NCBI GenBank assembly: GCA_027625915.1
Contig: JANTQA010000076.1
Coordinates: 1,736,001 to 1,800,000 of the forward strand
Direction of reading: 5' to 3'
Origin: Anaeramoeba flamelloides
Lineage: Eukaryota; Metamonada; Anaeramoebidae
Length of the DNA: 64,000 bases
The notes beneath the pieces are model-generated. The model ran no database searches. It had not been told where the DNA came from and was given only the letters and a program-made list of their open reading frames with translations. The position numbers and the translations under genes are program-made. Each line of letters opens with the position of its first letter. Within the stretch, counting starts at the first letter, position 1. Of the stretch, positions 35,501 to 47,685 are shown in pieces.

Positions 35501-38500
35501 TCTTCTAATATCTATGCAAACTCTTTAAACACGTGTATTATACCATTACAACTGGGCCCCTTTGACTGAAAAATAGTTTATATATATGTATCTGAATTTT
35601 TTTTTTTATATTTGCTATACTTTACTAAACAAAAATTTTTATCTCTTAAAATTTTATTAATCTTATGATTTCTTTCAGAAAATTAAAACCAAAATTTATA
35701 ACTTTTTAATACAATTAAAATCTTTAATGGAAATTGAAATCGTTTTTGAAAATACTCCAAAAGTAACAAATATTGTAATAATTAAAATTCTTTAGAAAAA
35801 AAGTCAGAAATGAAGATTACCAATTGAATTGGGTGGTAGTTTTCAACTGTCAGTGCTAAATACTATTTTCTTTCATTAATAATTATTAGATCTATGATTT
35901 TACACTTAAATTTCTGAAAGGGAATTAAAATCAAATATTTACAAACTTTATTTTTTTTTTTAAATTTTTAAACTGAATTGAAGTCTCAAATTTTTTACAA
36001 AGGACAAAAACACTAAAGAGTTTGTTTTTTATATTCATGAGATCGATGTTTTTTAAACTCATACTTGGCTTTGTTTGAAATCAATCTTATCTTGTCTTTT
36101 GAAAGTTTAAGTAAAAAACTTAAAAGTATCAATAAAAATAATAAAAGAAAAAGAAAAGATAAAAACAATAGAGTATATTGTGTACCATTTGTGTTTCTCA
36201 TTGCTTCTTCTCTGTTTTTTGAATATAAAATTTCTTCGTGAATTTCAAGAACCAAATCTTGCATTTTTCTAATTTCTGTTTCTAAAGGATTTAAATGTTC
36301 TTTTGTTGCAATGTCTGAATAGTCACGTGCTTCTGATCCCATTTTAAATTCAAATTCAATTCTTTGTGTGGATGCTATTTTAAGAAAAAGAAACAGCAAA
36401 AGAAAACAAAGGAAAGTTAATAAAATAAATGATTTAAAAATTAAGTTTTTTTGATTATTTAAAATCTGAAAAACAAGAAGAGGTTTATTTTGTGATTTTT
36501 TTTTTTTCTTCAAATTTTAGAGAAAATTGATTAAATTAAGGAAATGTATTTATTAAAGATTGGAAAATATAATAAATTTTACAAAAAAAAAATACAAATT
36601 TTTTCAAATTATTTAAATAGATATTCTTTTTTTCTAAATAAAGATAAATCAAAATTTTTGTAAATTAAAAGAAAAAAACAAATAATTTTGATATCATTCA
36701 AGATTTAGACCATTTCCGATGGAATTATCCACCTTTGAAAATAATCGTAAAATCTGGAAACTGAATTAAAAAAAAATCAATATTTCTAATAAAATTAGAA
36801 ATATAGTAATATTTTTAATTAGATTTCCAGATTTTACGATTATTTTCAAAGGTGGATAATTCCAGAGAAAAAAAAATCCAATTTTAATTGGTTTGTAAAT
36901 GATTTCGTTTTTTTCTTTGACTTTACAAAAATTTTGATTTATCTTTGTTTATAAAAAAAAAATATCTATTTAAATAATTTGTAAATTTTCTTAATTTTAA
37001 AATATAAATTGTCCTTTTCATTTTAAATCCAATAAAAATGAACTTCATTTCCAACTTGAACTATTTTTTTTGTGATCAAATTGGAAGATTCATCAATTTA
37101 ATTTTTCAGTTAAAAAATGAGATTATTGTGAGTTTGGTCAATTTTCACTCATTTGGATTATTTTCACTAATTTTTGACTTTTTTAAGGGCTACGTTTGGT
37201 ATTGAAATTTGATGCCCCGTGTGATAAAAGATGATTCTGTCGGTTAGTAACTCTGGCAATTATTTATTCAATGAGATGTAAGTAGAAAAAAAAAAACATT
37301 TTTTAACTCGGGTTGTCTCTCACCGTATCTCAAAATGACAAAGAAGGTTGCGAAAAAACAGCTTTTGGAGAAAATAACTTTTTAGGTTTAAGTGGCAAAC
37401 CTGGAGACGATGATTAGCTGCTTCTGTGATTTATTTGTGATCTGTGAGAGAAGATGAGAAGGTTTGCCACTTCAACCTAAAAGTTCAAAATGGAGAAAAT
37501 TGAAAAATTTTGATGAATTATTGTTGAAAGGTTCTTTTTTATTTCCAAACAAAGAACAAATTGGTTAATGTGTACGATAGTGTGTTTGGTATTGTATCAA
37601 ATCCACTAAAATCCTCATTTCCAAAAATCGAAAGATCATTTTTTCTCAACTGACACAATATTTTTTTTTTAAGAGACTAGTCTATATTAAATTTTTTTTA
37701 GGTAAATTTAATAGAGATTTAGAATTTTTTTTGCCAATTACTTAGATTTCAAATCAAAGTGAAAAACTTCTTAGTATATTAATGAAATCTTGCTAAATGA
37801 CATTCATTAAATTTAGTTATTGTTTTTATAGAAATAAAAAAATTTTTGCATTTTTTTCACTTTTTTTGAAAGTTGCTTTTTTTTCAACTTTTGACAAAAA
37901 TACAAAAAATAAATGAAAATATGAGCAAGAAAGCAAAACCTTGTTATGTTTGTGGAAGACGTACAAAAAATAGTTTGAAAAATAAACCTGAAAGGGTTTT
38001 TTTGGATTTGCATGAAAACATAGTTTGATTCGAAAAAAATATACAATATATGATTTACTCTTAATAAAAGTTTTTCTTTTTCTATATTGTACCATTCTTT
38101 TTTTTCATGAATCTACTTTTTCAGTTTACACTCTTTAGTTTTTGTTGAATTTGAAGTTTTTTTAAATGTCCCCAAATTACCATCCCAAAAGTTTTTGTCA
38201 GAGCCAAAAAAAATCAAAGAAAAGAATAAGAACTATTTTTTAAAAAAGTAATTATTGATAAAACAAATTGAGTTCTTTATAGAGTCAAGTTGGATGAACA
38301 GAAGTGAAGGAGAAAATATTCACCAGTTTTAAATTATTTTTTCGTTTTTAAAAATGAGAATAAATATTATTTTTGAGAAAATAAATAAATCCAAAATTAA
38401 TCAAAAAATTCTCATCCGTTAAAGATCTTTTTTCAAAAAAAAATTTTTAAAAGTCACTTTTTTTGGTAGAATTGTAAAATTTTAAAAAAACAAGAACTAA

Positions 38501-41500
38501 AAGTTCTAACATTGAAAAAACCTGTCTATTTTCAATTTTAAACATATTTCAAGATAAGGATTCCTTATTTAGTTATTGGTCAAAAAAAAAAATTAATAGA
38601 GACTAGTCCCTTAAATAAAAAAAACTGACTAATTTTTGCAAATTTAATTTTCAAAAGATACTTGAATGCAAAGAACCACCAAATCTTTCCCACAACACGC
38701 CACTACAATTTTCCTCGATACACCTATTGGGTTTTGAGAGAAAAGATCCAAACGAAGAAAACTTTGACAAAGAAATATAAAAAAAACAATATTTTTTGTG
38801 TTTAACATGGATCATGTTGTTCCAAAAACAATTCGAGGAGACAATCTCCTCTTATTCATGGTGGGGAGATTTATTCAAGGAAAAACAACAAGAACCAAAC
38901 AAAAAACAAGAGAAACATTCAACCCCTTTTTTATGGATTAATCTGGTTTACAAATTACTAGAACAAAACAAGGAACCCAACATTCAAAAATCTTAGAGAA
39001 TTGTGATCTTCAAAAGTTAGAGTTAGAGTTGTTTTTTTGAATGTTTGGACTGATCTTCGTTTTTTATAATGTTAAAAAATCGTGATTATTTTTCAATTTC
39101 ATTTTTATCATCCTTAACAAGGGTGTTCGAGTTTACGTATCTCAAAATTTCTTTTTCATTTTTCATAAAAAAAATGACATAAAATGATTTTTTGATCCAA
39201 ATTGGAAAATATTTCCAAGATCATTAATCTGTGTTTTAAATGAGATTGGGTCAAAAGGTGTTGAGACAAATTGATCAATTGCCAGCGTAGTTCTTAACAA
39301 AGTTAAAAATTGTTTGCGAAATTATTTTTATTGGTCCAAAAAAATAAGATTTATTTTTTTTCAACTAAAAAAATCAAATAATAAAGTATCATCCCATTTT
39401 TTTACATTTTTTTTTTTCATTTGGTTGATGAGAATTTGTACATAAATTATTTTAGAATAAATTAAAATTAAATTTTAGCTTGTGTGTTTTCCAATATTTC
39501 TTTGTTTATCGGGAATTTGTAGATTATCGGGTTTTTTTAATGTTTTCAAAAATATTTCGTAATTTCAGTAAAAAACAAAAAATTGGTGATAATCCACAAA
39601 TTAGTGAAAAAATGATTTCTGAATTAATTTATTTGATTTTTTATTAATATTCAAGGTTATTGTTTTTGTTAAATGTTTTGATTATTGATGATTATCTCTC
39701 ATATTTTTTTGTGTAATTGAAATAAAATTCTTCATTTAGTAATTGGAAAATGACAGTATTGGTGATTTCCCTTTTCTTTTTCGTAAAAGTATTACACACA
39801 GCAATACCATTAAAACCTAAAAATAATTTTAAAAAAAATGCGATAAAAATAATTTTAAAAAATTATTTTGATGATTTGACGTTTTTTTTTTTTTTCTTTT
39901 TATAAGTTGATTCAATTAAGAAAACAAAATTAAACAAAATAAATGTGTAAACTCCATTGAACTGTGGTGTTTGGAAATTGGTCACTTTGTTTGGAAAGTA
40001 ACCAACATTAAAGCGATGTGATGTTTTTAATAAACTTCTGGTGGGGTAGGGAATCCCTAACTTACTTTAAGTGCAAAATTAGTGATTTCATTTTTCAAAT
40101 TAAGGAGAAGGTATAATATAAAAAAATGTTAAAGGGTAGTATGATGATTCTGAAGATTTTTTCGTTTATTTGTCTTTTTTCCTTTGGAAAACTTGTTAAA
40201 AATTCAAAAAAAGAAAAATTGCAAAATAAGACAATAAAATGTACAAAAAGTACAGTAATGGTAAAATGTTTGGGAATTCAATGACGAGTGAGAAGTGAAA
40301 AAAAAAAAAAAAGCATGATGATTTTTTTCACAAATTACCTAAACTCCAATTAAAAATTTTTAAAACACCAAAATTCAATCTTGCGAAAAAAAATAATCTT
40401 ATTTAATCAGATTCTCGAAGAAATACCAAATTAGAGCCATTCACCAATTGAAATGTTAACAATTGTTTATAAATTACAATACCAACCAAAAAAAAAAAAA
40501 AATAATTATTAATAATAATAAATTATCGGTGTGTTAAAAATTTTGGAGAGAGCAAAACAAAAAAATGCATTGTAAATTTGTTTAAATTCTATTAGGAATA
40601 TTGATGGATCAAAAGGTTAGATACTACCAACTAATTTTATTTGAGTTCTTCTATTTTCAACAACTCAACTTTAACATAATATCAATCGTTGAAAAAAATT
40701 AGTTGATCTACCGAACGAAACAAGTTACGTAATTCAAAAAATGAAATGAATACAAAAACCGAAAGATGAAAAAATGATTTTCATATTTTACAAAATTCAA
40801 AATTTATTTCCAATTTGAATGAAATTGTATTATTGTGATTATTTGGGGTGTTTTTACTGTGTGGAAAGTTTTGAATTTTAGTTTACTTATGCTATCAAAC
40901 AATTACTTGGGTATTCTATAGACACCTCACTTGAATGAACTTTAGGTAGGTTTATTACTGAGTCCATAAAAAAATTGGTTATTTATATAAAGGATTTGAT
41001 TGAAAATAAAAGAAATTACACAACAATTTTCCGAATATTCACAATTAAAAATCTTTTCCGGGATTATTTTTATGTTAGATATTTTATTCGCTACAATACA
41101 TTCAATTTTTATGTCTTATAACTTTCCATGGTAGTGTTGGAATGGCTGTACTTGAGAACATTTAAAAAATAAAAAGATTACTAAATTGCAATAAAATAGG
41201 AATATTTGAATCGCAAAAAGAAAACTAGATCAGATCATACTAATAATAAAATTTCAAAAGAAATTCTGAGTAATGTTAATTGCAAAAGAAAAGGAACAAA
41301 GTTTTTGTTCAGCTTTCCGAAAAAAAAACAAAGAGTAAAAATAAATCATTAAGGCCTCAATTCTGGAAAGGAAAATTCTTTGACTGAACTTCTTTATGGA
41401 ATTAAATAATTTGAAATTTTTGACTTGTGACTTTGAAACAATTTTATGGAAAGTCGATTAAAAATTTTGTTCCTTTTATTATTCAACAAATGGTAATTCT

Positions 41501-41928
41501 GTTCCCAAACTTTTGTTCCATTACTGTTTGTGAAAGGCTCAATAAAGTCTAACTCAAAAAAAATAAAACAAAATAAAAAAAAAAAAAAAAGAAAAAGGAA
41601 TTTCAAATTTACCAGATGCCTGGAATGATTGTTGACGATGTGAAGTGAAACAGAATTTATAGTCACCATGGATGTCAGTTCTAAATGCAAATTTTCCATC
41701 CTCAATTGTATGTTTATGAAAAATTGTATGGTGTTTGGAATCATAAATGATTAAATCAACAGCAAGCTGTTTGGGTTCAACAAGAGAATAAGATCCTGTC
41801 ACTAATGAGTCGTGTTCAATTTCTTCCGAAATACATTTTTCTTGGCGTTCTTTAAGATCGATTTGGAAAGAGTTTGTGGTACTCAAAAAAAGAGTGGCTA
41901 TAACAAGAAAAAGAAGACAAATTTTCAT
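32382..41928 (-). CDS. p24/TMED10-type (p24 delta) cargo receptor, three exons
   Basis: A type I membrane protein of COPI/COPII vesicles cycling between ER and Golgi. Exons 41928-41613, 36374-36186 and 32500-32382 give 207 residues, the usual p24 length. A signal peptide ([20 protein letters not shown]) is followed by the GOLD domain with [19 protein letters not shown] and the second cysteine in FCF. Next come the coiled coil ([33 protein letters not shown]), a membrane span ([18 protein letters not shown]) and the tail [11 protein letters not shown], which carries an aromatic COPII signal and a KKxx COPI retrieval signal. All joins are in phase. The introns are 5238 and 3685 bp and hold several transposons. 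Reading through exon 2 gives a misleading hydrophobic tail; the true membrane span is in exon 3. Family call firm. Confidence 0.9.
32783..33687 (-). mobile_element. Non-autonomous Tc1-like element, family B, copy 4 (interrupted)
   Basis: An inverted family B copy bounded by TAAACTGAAATTT and TTGGAGTTT. It is interrupted at a TA by a 356-bp MITE (33072-33427). Without the insert it is collinear with the copy at 4682. It lies just downstream of exon-2 territory, in the 3.7 kb TMED intron. Confidence 0.7.
33072..33427. mobile_element. MITE with GTGCGCAC-bearing terminal repeats, TA target
   Basis: The left end CAGCCGTTTCAAACCTGGTG continues through GCGCACGATTTAACTTAACT, and the right end is its inverse ending ATTGCTG. 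The arms are about 45 bp and TA flanks both sides. The insertion point is empty in the sister repeat at 4682-5216. The CAG...CTG ends and TA target suggest the Tc1/mariner superfamily. Confidence 0.8.
34875..35580 (-). mobile_element. Non-autonomous element, family C, copy 3
   Basis: TAAACTCTGTTTCAGTCAAA followed by GGGGCCCAA at the left, and the inverse on TTGGGC-like CTGGGCCCCTTTGACTGA at the right. The terminal repeats are about 33 bp. The interior is the reverse of 20728-21312. It lies in the TMED intron. Confidence 0.68.
36186..36374 (-). CDS. TMED gene exon 2 (coiled coil)
   Basis: It opens after AAAATAG, restores the Ala codon from exon 1 and encodes [19 protein letters not shown] and the helical stretch to AMRNTN. 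It ends in phase 1 before GTACACAATA. The open frame continues into the intron as far as 36013 by chance. Confidence 0.85.
36596..36988. mobile_element. Near-perfect fold-back, about 390 bp
   Basis: AAATTATTTAAATAGATATT (about 36606) is mirrored at about 36983. An inner arm on GGAATTATCCACCTTTGAAA (36720) is mirrored at about 36866. The two halves are almost fully complementary around a centre near 36795. A worn half copy of the inner arm (TGAAAATAATCCTAAAATCT) lies at about 10520-10540. Confidence 0.72.
37383..37492. repeat. Hairpin with 24-bp arms
   Basis: TTTAGGTTTAAGTGGCAAAC at about 37382 pairs with GTTTGCCACTTCAACCTAAA at about 37463-37482, across a loop of about 60 bases. Possibly a small MITE; it lies in the first TMED intron. 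Confidence 0.45.
37673..38610. mobile_element. TTAA-flanked element, 938 bp
   Basis: TTAA at 37669-37672 and 38611-38614 bound ends GAGACTAGTC and, inverted, GGGACTAGTC, followed by CTATTAA. It shares the TTAA target habit of piggyBac elements. A short plus frame from about 37921 ([20 protein letters not shown]) has a Cys-x-x-Cys pair and may be a relic of a zinc-binding region; no transposase core is recognisable. A deleted derivative lies at 45120-45295. Confidence 0.62.
40340..40885 (+). mobile_element. Non-autonomous Tc1-like element, family B, copy 5
   Basis: A clean copy from TAAACTCCAATTAAAAATTT to GAATTTTAGTTTA. It carries TTTTGGAGAGAGCAAAACAA and TTATTTGAGTTCTTCTATTT. It lies in the first TMED intron. 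Confidence 0.72.
41613..41928 (-). CDS. TMED gene exon 1 (signal peptide and GOLD domain)
   Basis: The start ATG at 41928 gives a clean signal peptide. The exon ends in phase 1 at QQSFQAS before GTAAATTTG. It contains both GOLD-domain cysteines. Confidence 0.88.
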
Positions 41929-44317
41929 ATTTCGAGGGCTTTAATGAAAAACTATAAAAGAGTAAAAAAAGGAAAAAATGAAAGAGTACAAGTTCAAGTT
42001 AGTGATTGAGTCTGATTGAGTAAGGTTTGTTCTCTTTAATTGCTTTGTGTTTTGTTTATAAGAATCTCTTTTATTACTTATAAGTCTTCGAGAAAGGTTT
42101 CCAACAAAGAAAATTATTAGATAACACGACAATCAACACTTTTTGAAGTAAATTGTTGAATATAAAGTTTCAAGCACGTTAGTTGTTTGAAACGATCTTT
42201 GTTTCGTCAACAATTCTTGACATTCCAGAGTAAAGCAGTTTTAATAATCTGTTAAATCCAGAATTGACTCGTCAAGTAATGGTTAAAGAAATTGCTTATG
42301 ATTCTTCTTTTGATGAGTAAGGTGCTTATAGTCGGTATTCTTATTATTCTCATTGTTTGTCTTAAAGAGTACTGTAACTTTTAATCACACTTTAAGCTTG
42401 GTTTTTCACTCTTTTGCTTTCTTTAGTTATTTGTAAACTTCAAAACGAGAAAGATCGTTTTAAAAGATCTTTTTCTATTTTATTAGAAGCAAGACGATCT
42501 TAAAGAGTAAATGGTGAACAACTGCAAAACTTATTCTTTTAAGGGACGCTTTGGGTCAAGTGGAATTAGAAACAACTATATTCACAAAAGGAGTAGCAAA
42601 AAAAAAACTCTAATAAAAAAAAAAAATATTTTTGAAAATTCTTTTTTAAACATTGTAATGTACACATGTCTTCTTGGATAAAAATCGACAAATAAATAGT
42701 TTATTCCAATTAATATCCACTGTTACATGATTTTTTTTTATCTTGTTGCCGATTGTTGAAAAAAATAAAATAAGAACAACAATGACATAAGAGATTGTTA
42801 AAGAATGATTTCTTTTTCGAGGGTAAATTACATAGTTCTTTCCAAAAAGTAAATTCTGTATTATGGATTGAATAAGTGAGTGTCTGTTGGGTGTTGGAAG
42901 TACTGAAGAAATTGAGGAAATTACGAATAAATTTTGTTTTAAAAGGAACTTTTTCTTACAGTCTACTCATGAAATATTCTTGAAGACTTGTTTTTTGCTT
43001 TTTGTTTTTGCATAATATCGTTTATTTGTAAAGTAAGTTTTTAAATTTTTGAGTTAAAAAGACAACTCTGATTTAAATAATAGTGGTCAACCGACTCTAA
43101 TATCCAATTGATTTCTCTTTCAATTTTATTGTTTTTGAAAGAACTTTGTTCTTGATACTGGTTTTTGAATAATAAATGTGATAATATTTTTACTTCCTTA
43201 TCAATTTCTTTTTTCAAGTAGAGATTACAAATTACAACCTACTTTTTGAGGACTTGATTTCTAATAGAAAAATAAAAAGGACAAGGAAGTGACAATTTTT
43301 TCTTATTTTTAATGTAAATACTGATAAATTCCAATAAATATCTGAAAATTTTCACTTCATTTAGAATTTTACATTTTTAAACACTTACTTTGAAGAAAAA
43401 ATTTTATTCTTTTAAATTTTAAAAAACTTTGGAAAATTTGGTTTCCCTTCAAGTCAAATAAATCTCTTGGGTTGTTTTAAAAGTTGAGATTATGAGATTT
43501 CAAAAATGGGAAAATGTACGAAAAATTTTATTAAATTTATTTGAATTTATCAGTAATAGTAATATTTCAATTTGAATAAGAGTTGCCAAAGAGTAGGTTG
43601 TCACTCTGATCTCTACTTGTTTGTACCTTTTTTTTTGGAGTGCCTTGCTTTATTTGTAATGGTTGAAATAAAATCTGAAAGGAAAAGAATTGATTAATGG
43701 ATTGTAAATTAGAAATAAAAGTGAAAATTTTATCCTATTTTATTCTTCAAATACTAGACTGAAGATTAATTTCAAAACTCAAACATCACATGCCTTTAGA
43801 TTTTTTTACTAGAACTTATTTTGGAGATGTTTAAATCATTTTCTATGTTTTTACAATTTGCAAATAAATTCAAGATTCTTGGGTGAAAATAATCAATAGT
43901 AAAAAACAATAAGAAAATTGTCATGAGCTCTTAATTTAATGTGATTCAGAAAACGCCCTGCCCAAAAAAAAAGAGATACAAGACCATACACATCAATTAT
44001 TTAAATAATTAACAGAGAGATTTTTTTGTTTTGATCGCATAATTTGAATTTCAAATAAGTAAAAAATTTTTGAATTTAAACTTGGAAATGTTTATTTATG
44101 ATAAATAATTAAAAGAGTAACACATATAGGGTTTGGTCAGTCGAGATTTCTTTCCTCAAAATATTTGGATTTCGAAATTATGAAATTAAAATTTTTTGCA
44201 ATTTTATTTTTTTGAATTGATCTTAAATCAACACATATCTCAAAAAAAAATTCATTAATCGTTCCCATTTTACGTTTTTTGAAGAGTTTATCATCTGAAG
44301 TTTACCCTAGGTATGTT
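41929..44317. other. Upstream region of the TMED gene
   Basis: It should contain the TMED promoter, but no element can be named. 42150-42560 is less AT-rich. A short plus frame MVKEIAYDSSFDE near 42280 ends before a donor-like GTAAGG, but no following exon was found. A fold-back at 43218 is listed separately. Confidence 0.4.
43218..43620. mobile_element. Fold-back element, about 400 bp
   Basis: CAAGTAGAGATTACAAATTA then CAACCTACT at the left is mirrored at the right as AGTAGGTTG then ATCTCTACTTG. The terminal repeats are about 31 bp, with weaker pairing inside. No frame. Confidence 0.6.
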
Positions 44318-44328
44318 AAAAAAAAAAA
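44318..44328 (-). terminator. RNA polymerase III T-run terminator of tRNA-Asp
   Basis: Eleven T residues on the transcribed strand, six bases beyond the tRNA 3' end. Confidence 0.7.
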
Positions 44329-44334
44329 GAAGTA

Positions 44335-44405
44335 CTTCCGATCGGGGAATTGAACCCCGGCCACCTGAGTGACAGTCAGGCATTCTACCTCTATACTAAT
44401 CGGAA
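44335..44405 (-). tRNA. tRNA-Asp (GTC)
   Basis: On the minus strand the acceptor arm TTCCGAT pairs with ATCGGAA. The anticodon arm CCTGA-CTGTCAC-TCAGG gives anticodon GTC. The T arm is CGGGG-TTCAATT-CCCCG. A 71-base cloverleaf with discriminator G and no intron. The 3' CCA is not encoded. Confidence 0.95.
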
Positions 44406-45119
44406 GACATTATAACCTTCATTTATGTGTTAATGAATTATAAAAATCTTGATTTAAATATTTTTTCCAATCTTAAATTTTACTGAAAAATATCTAAAAA
44501 TACTAAAAAAAAAAAAACACAAATTTTTAAAAAAAACAAAATATCAAAAACAAACAAACTAAAAATTTTTCAAAGTAAGGATAAAAACCTATCATACAAA
44601 ACAATAAAATTACTCAAAATAAATATATAATATTATTTAAATGTTTTAAACAGAAATAAAATAAAACCTAATAAATCATACAGATAAAAATCACATCTAA
44701 ATTCGATAAATTAATTAAACCAATTCCCTTGAGGGAATATAACTCAAAAGAATTATTTCCAGAAATTCTCTTTGTTTTAATATTTTTGAACTGTTCTTAT
44801 AAGATTAAATTTCAACAGAGAATGATGTAATACAAGACAATTAATCACTATCACAAAAAAACAAAAAAACAAAGAAGAAAAATAATACCAATACAAAAGA
44901 GAAAAAAAGTTCATGATCATAATCCTTTATGATATTTTTTCTCGATACAAATTAGTATTTATCCCCCATTGATATTACAAATCTTTTTCCAAAGGGATTT
45001 AACTTTGATAGAATTTCCATTAAAATGGAAAACTGTAAACTGTATTCTATTGGATGGAAAATCATATATTACTTTACTCCTAGTGTTTTATTATAATTGG
45101 TGGTGAATTATTTTCTTAA

Positions 45120-45295
45120 AGGGACTAACCTCTATTAAATTCTTTTTACCGAAATTTAATAGAGATTGTGAAAAAATTTTGCAAATTACTTGTATTTGAA
45201 AACCCTATTTATTTTCAATATTAAACAAATTTCTTAATAATAAACCCTGATTTAGAAATTGTTCAAAAAAAAAAATAATAATAGAGACTAGTCAC
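45120..45295. mobile_element. TTAA-flanked MITE, 176 bp
   Basis: TTAA lies at 45116-45119 and 45296-45299. The ends read GGGACTAACCTCTATTAAAT and, inverted, GTGACTAGTCTCTATTATTA. It keeps both ends of the 938-bp element at 37673 with most of the middle deleted. Confidence 0.65.
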
Positions 45296-46933
45296 TTAAA
45301 AAAATTACTTTTTTTTTTTTAAATTTCAAAATATTTTAAAGAACTAGTAAACAAAAAAAAATCTTCAAGTAGAATTAATGGCAAATTTTAAAAAAAATTA
45401 ACTGATCTTGAAATTGAAAAATCGTGTAAAAATATGATTACTATATAAACAAATTCACTTTTTAAAACAACTTTCAGAAATGAATTATTGTTTTTAAAAG
45501 AATTATCCATTTTCCGAATTTTAGAAAAATTTCAAAATTCCAACATATTTCTGAATTATTTAAAAAAAAATATTTTCTTTTAAAGAAAAAAGTAATCTCA
45601 TGGTCTGTAAAGGAAGTATCCAAATATACACTTTTGAAATAAACCCATTAAGTTTAAATAATAACCGATGTTTCAAAAATAAACTTAATTTCAAAAAAAA
45701 ATCAGACTAATTATTTTAAACTTGTAAAAAATATTATTTTTTTAATTCAAAGGAAAGAAATTATCAATTTTAACAATTTATTGAATAAAAAAAACTAAGA
45801 AAAAGAACCCAAAAATCAAATTAAGAATTCTCAGAAAATACCTTTTCAAAGCCTGGAAAATTCAATTTATAATCTTAAGAAATAATTGTTCATTTAATTA
45901 TTTAAAATAAATTAAAATAACCCATTATTAATTCTTCCAGTAAGTCATTAACAACCCAATGATTAAACTTGTCAGTCGACTTTACAATTATTTCCCTTTT
46001 TTTAAAGATTATTAAACAAATAAACCAAATTCAAATATTAATTCTAATTATAAATAATATATATATATTCCAAATAACCAATTTTAATAAAAAATGTTCC
46101 TTGGTTATTCTCTTAATATTTGAAAAGGAATATTGGCCAATCTTTTAAATTTCAAAAAATATGATAAATATTTCGGAATAAAATAAATCATCAGATTTTT
46201 TTAGATCTTCAAGGATTCAATATTTAATTTATTTTTATTGTGTTTTTAGAATAAGATTAAAGCTTCAAGATCATTAGTTCATATAGACTCTCAAAAAATA
46301 CAAAAAGTGTGATTTTTTCAAAAATAAAATTTTTTTTGCATATTTTTCAATTTTTAATTTGATCTAAAAATTCAGCAAAAAAGATCTATATCTTTTGACT
46401 GAAAATATAATTGGGGAAAATGAACTCTTTTAAAAATAATAACTCATCTCTCTAAAATTAATATATGGATTTTTTATCATATTTAATATTTAGAATTGTG
46501 TAAATAATCACTATATTGCTATCGGTTTTAAAAATGAAGAAGAGTTACTAGTACATTAATGAAAAATTTTCATAATGAACACTAAAGACATTGATTGAAT
46601 ATGTATTAATATTTATCTAAATTTTATATTATCAATTAACCAATAACCCCTATTTATAAAAATTTTGTTATAAAACGGAAGCAAAAAAAATCACCATTTT
46701 TTTGGAAATATTAATTTATCCTTTTTTCAAAAAATAAATACACCCCTTTTATTTTCTAGATCTCCCATAACAACACATAATCCACATTCCAGTAGTGTAC
46801 ACGGTACAAAAACAATTTTGAATACAAAATCAAAGACATTTAAGTGAATTTTAAATTCGAAGAGAAATTTGTTAAACATTTTTTGTTTTTTTCTCCGATT
46901 TATTTGAGGAAATGTATAGTATTTTTAATGATA

Positions 46934-47128
46934 CAGTCAGTTCCACTTTAAGACACAAACTTTGAACCAAATTTAAGGCATAAAAAAATTGCAAATTAAA
47001 GCACATTTTTTGTAATTTTTTTTTACACAAATTATTTTACCAAAAATTGAATTTTGTGCCTTAATTTAGGATTTTTTTTGTGTCTTAAATTTTGTTGAAA
47101 GTTTGTGTCTTAAAAATGGAACTGATTA
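46934..47128. mobile_element. Palindromic TA-target MITE (worn copy)
   Basis: CAGTCAGTTCCACTTTAAGA to a mirrored end GGAACTGATTA. It is more diverged than the copies at 30206 or 63700, so probably older. Confidence 0.75.
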
Positions 47129-47490
47129 TAAAAAAATGATATATATTATTGAAATTTTATTTCTTGAGAAAATTTTTCATAATTTGAACCTTCATTTTTT
47201 TTAAACCCCTTTTTTAATAATTGAAATTTAATATGCCTTTAACGACTTTACTCAGTGTTTATCGTTTGTTTCTTTGATTAGTTAATCTATATGTACCCAA
47301 TAAAAAAGAACCCTTTTTTTGATTTTATTACCACGTTTTAAACTTTCCAGAGAGTGTTTTTTTAACAACACAATAATAATGATAATAATAATACGAAGAT
47401 TTAGATAGAGAAATTGGTTAGTTTTCCACTAGTTTTGTGTTTTCCAGTATTTAAAATTTAAGATATAAAATGGAATATTTTATGAAACAT

Positions 47491-47685
47491 AGTCAGTTCC
47501 ACTATTAAGGCACAAACTCCAACGAAATTTAAGACACAATAAAAAATCTCAAATTAAGGTACAAAATTCAAATTCTTGTAAAATAAATTGTGTAACAAAA
47601 GATTCCAAAAAATGTGCTTTAAATTGAGATTTTTATGTTCCTTAAATTTCCTTGAAAGTTTGTGTATTAAAAGTGGAACTGATTG
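47491..47685. mobile_element. Palindromic TA-target MITE (worn copy)
   Basis: GTCAGTTCCACTATTAAGGC to a mirrored end GTGGAACTGATTG. It shares the CCAC variant at the ends with the copy at 46934, which suggests these two belong to one older subfamily. Confidence 0.75.

Noticed and set aside
36013-36185. Second hydrophobic segment and charged tail of the TMED exon 2 frame
   Set aside because: It lies after a good donor. The conserved membrane span and KKxx tail are in the exon at 32500-32382, which joins in phase, so this is intron read-through.
38796-38996. Less AT-rich 66-codon frame in the TMED intron
   Set aside because: Two overlapping frames look equally open and neither shows a motif.
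42280-42325. Thioredoxin-like first exon (MVKEIAYDSSFDE before GTAAGG)
   Set aside because: No downstream exon with a WCGPC motif was found before the tRNA.
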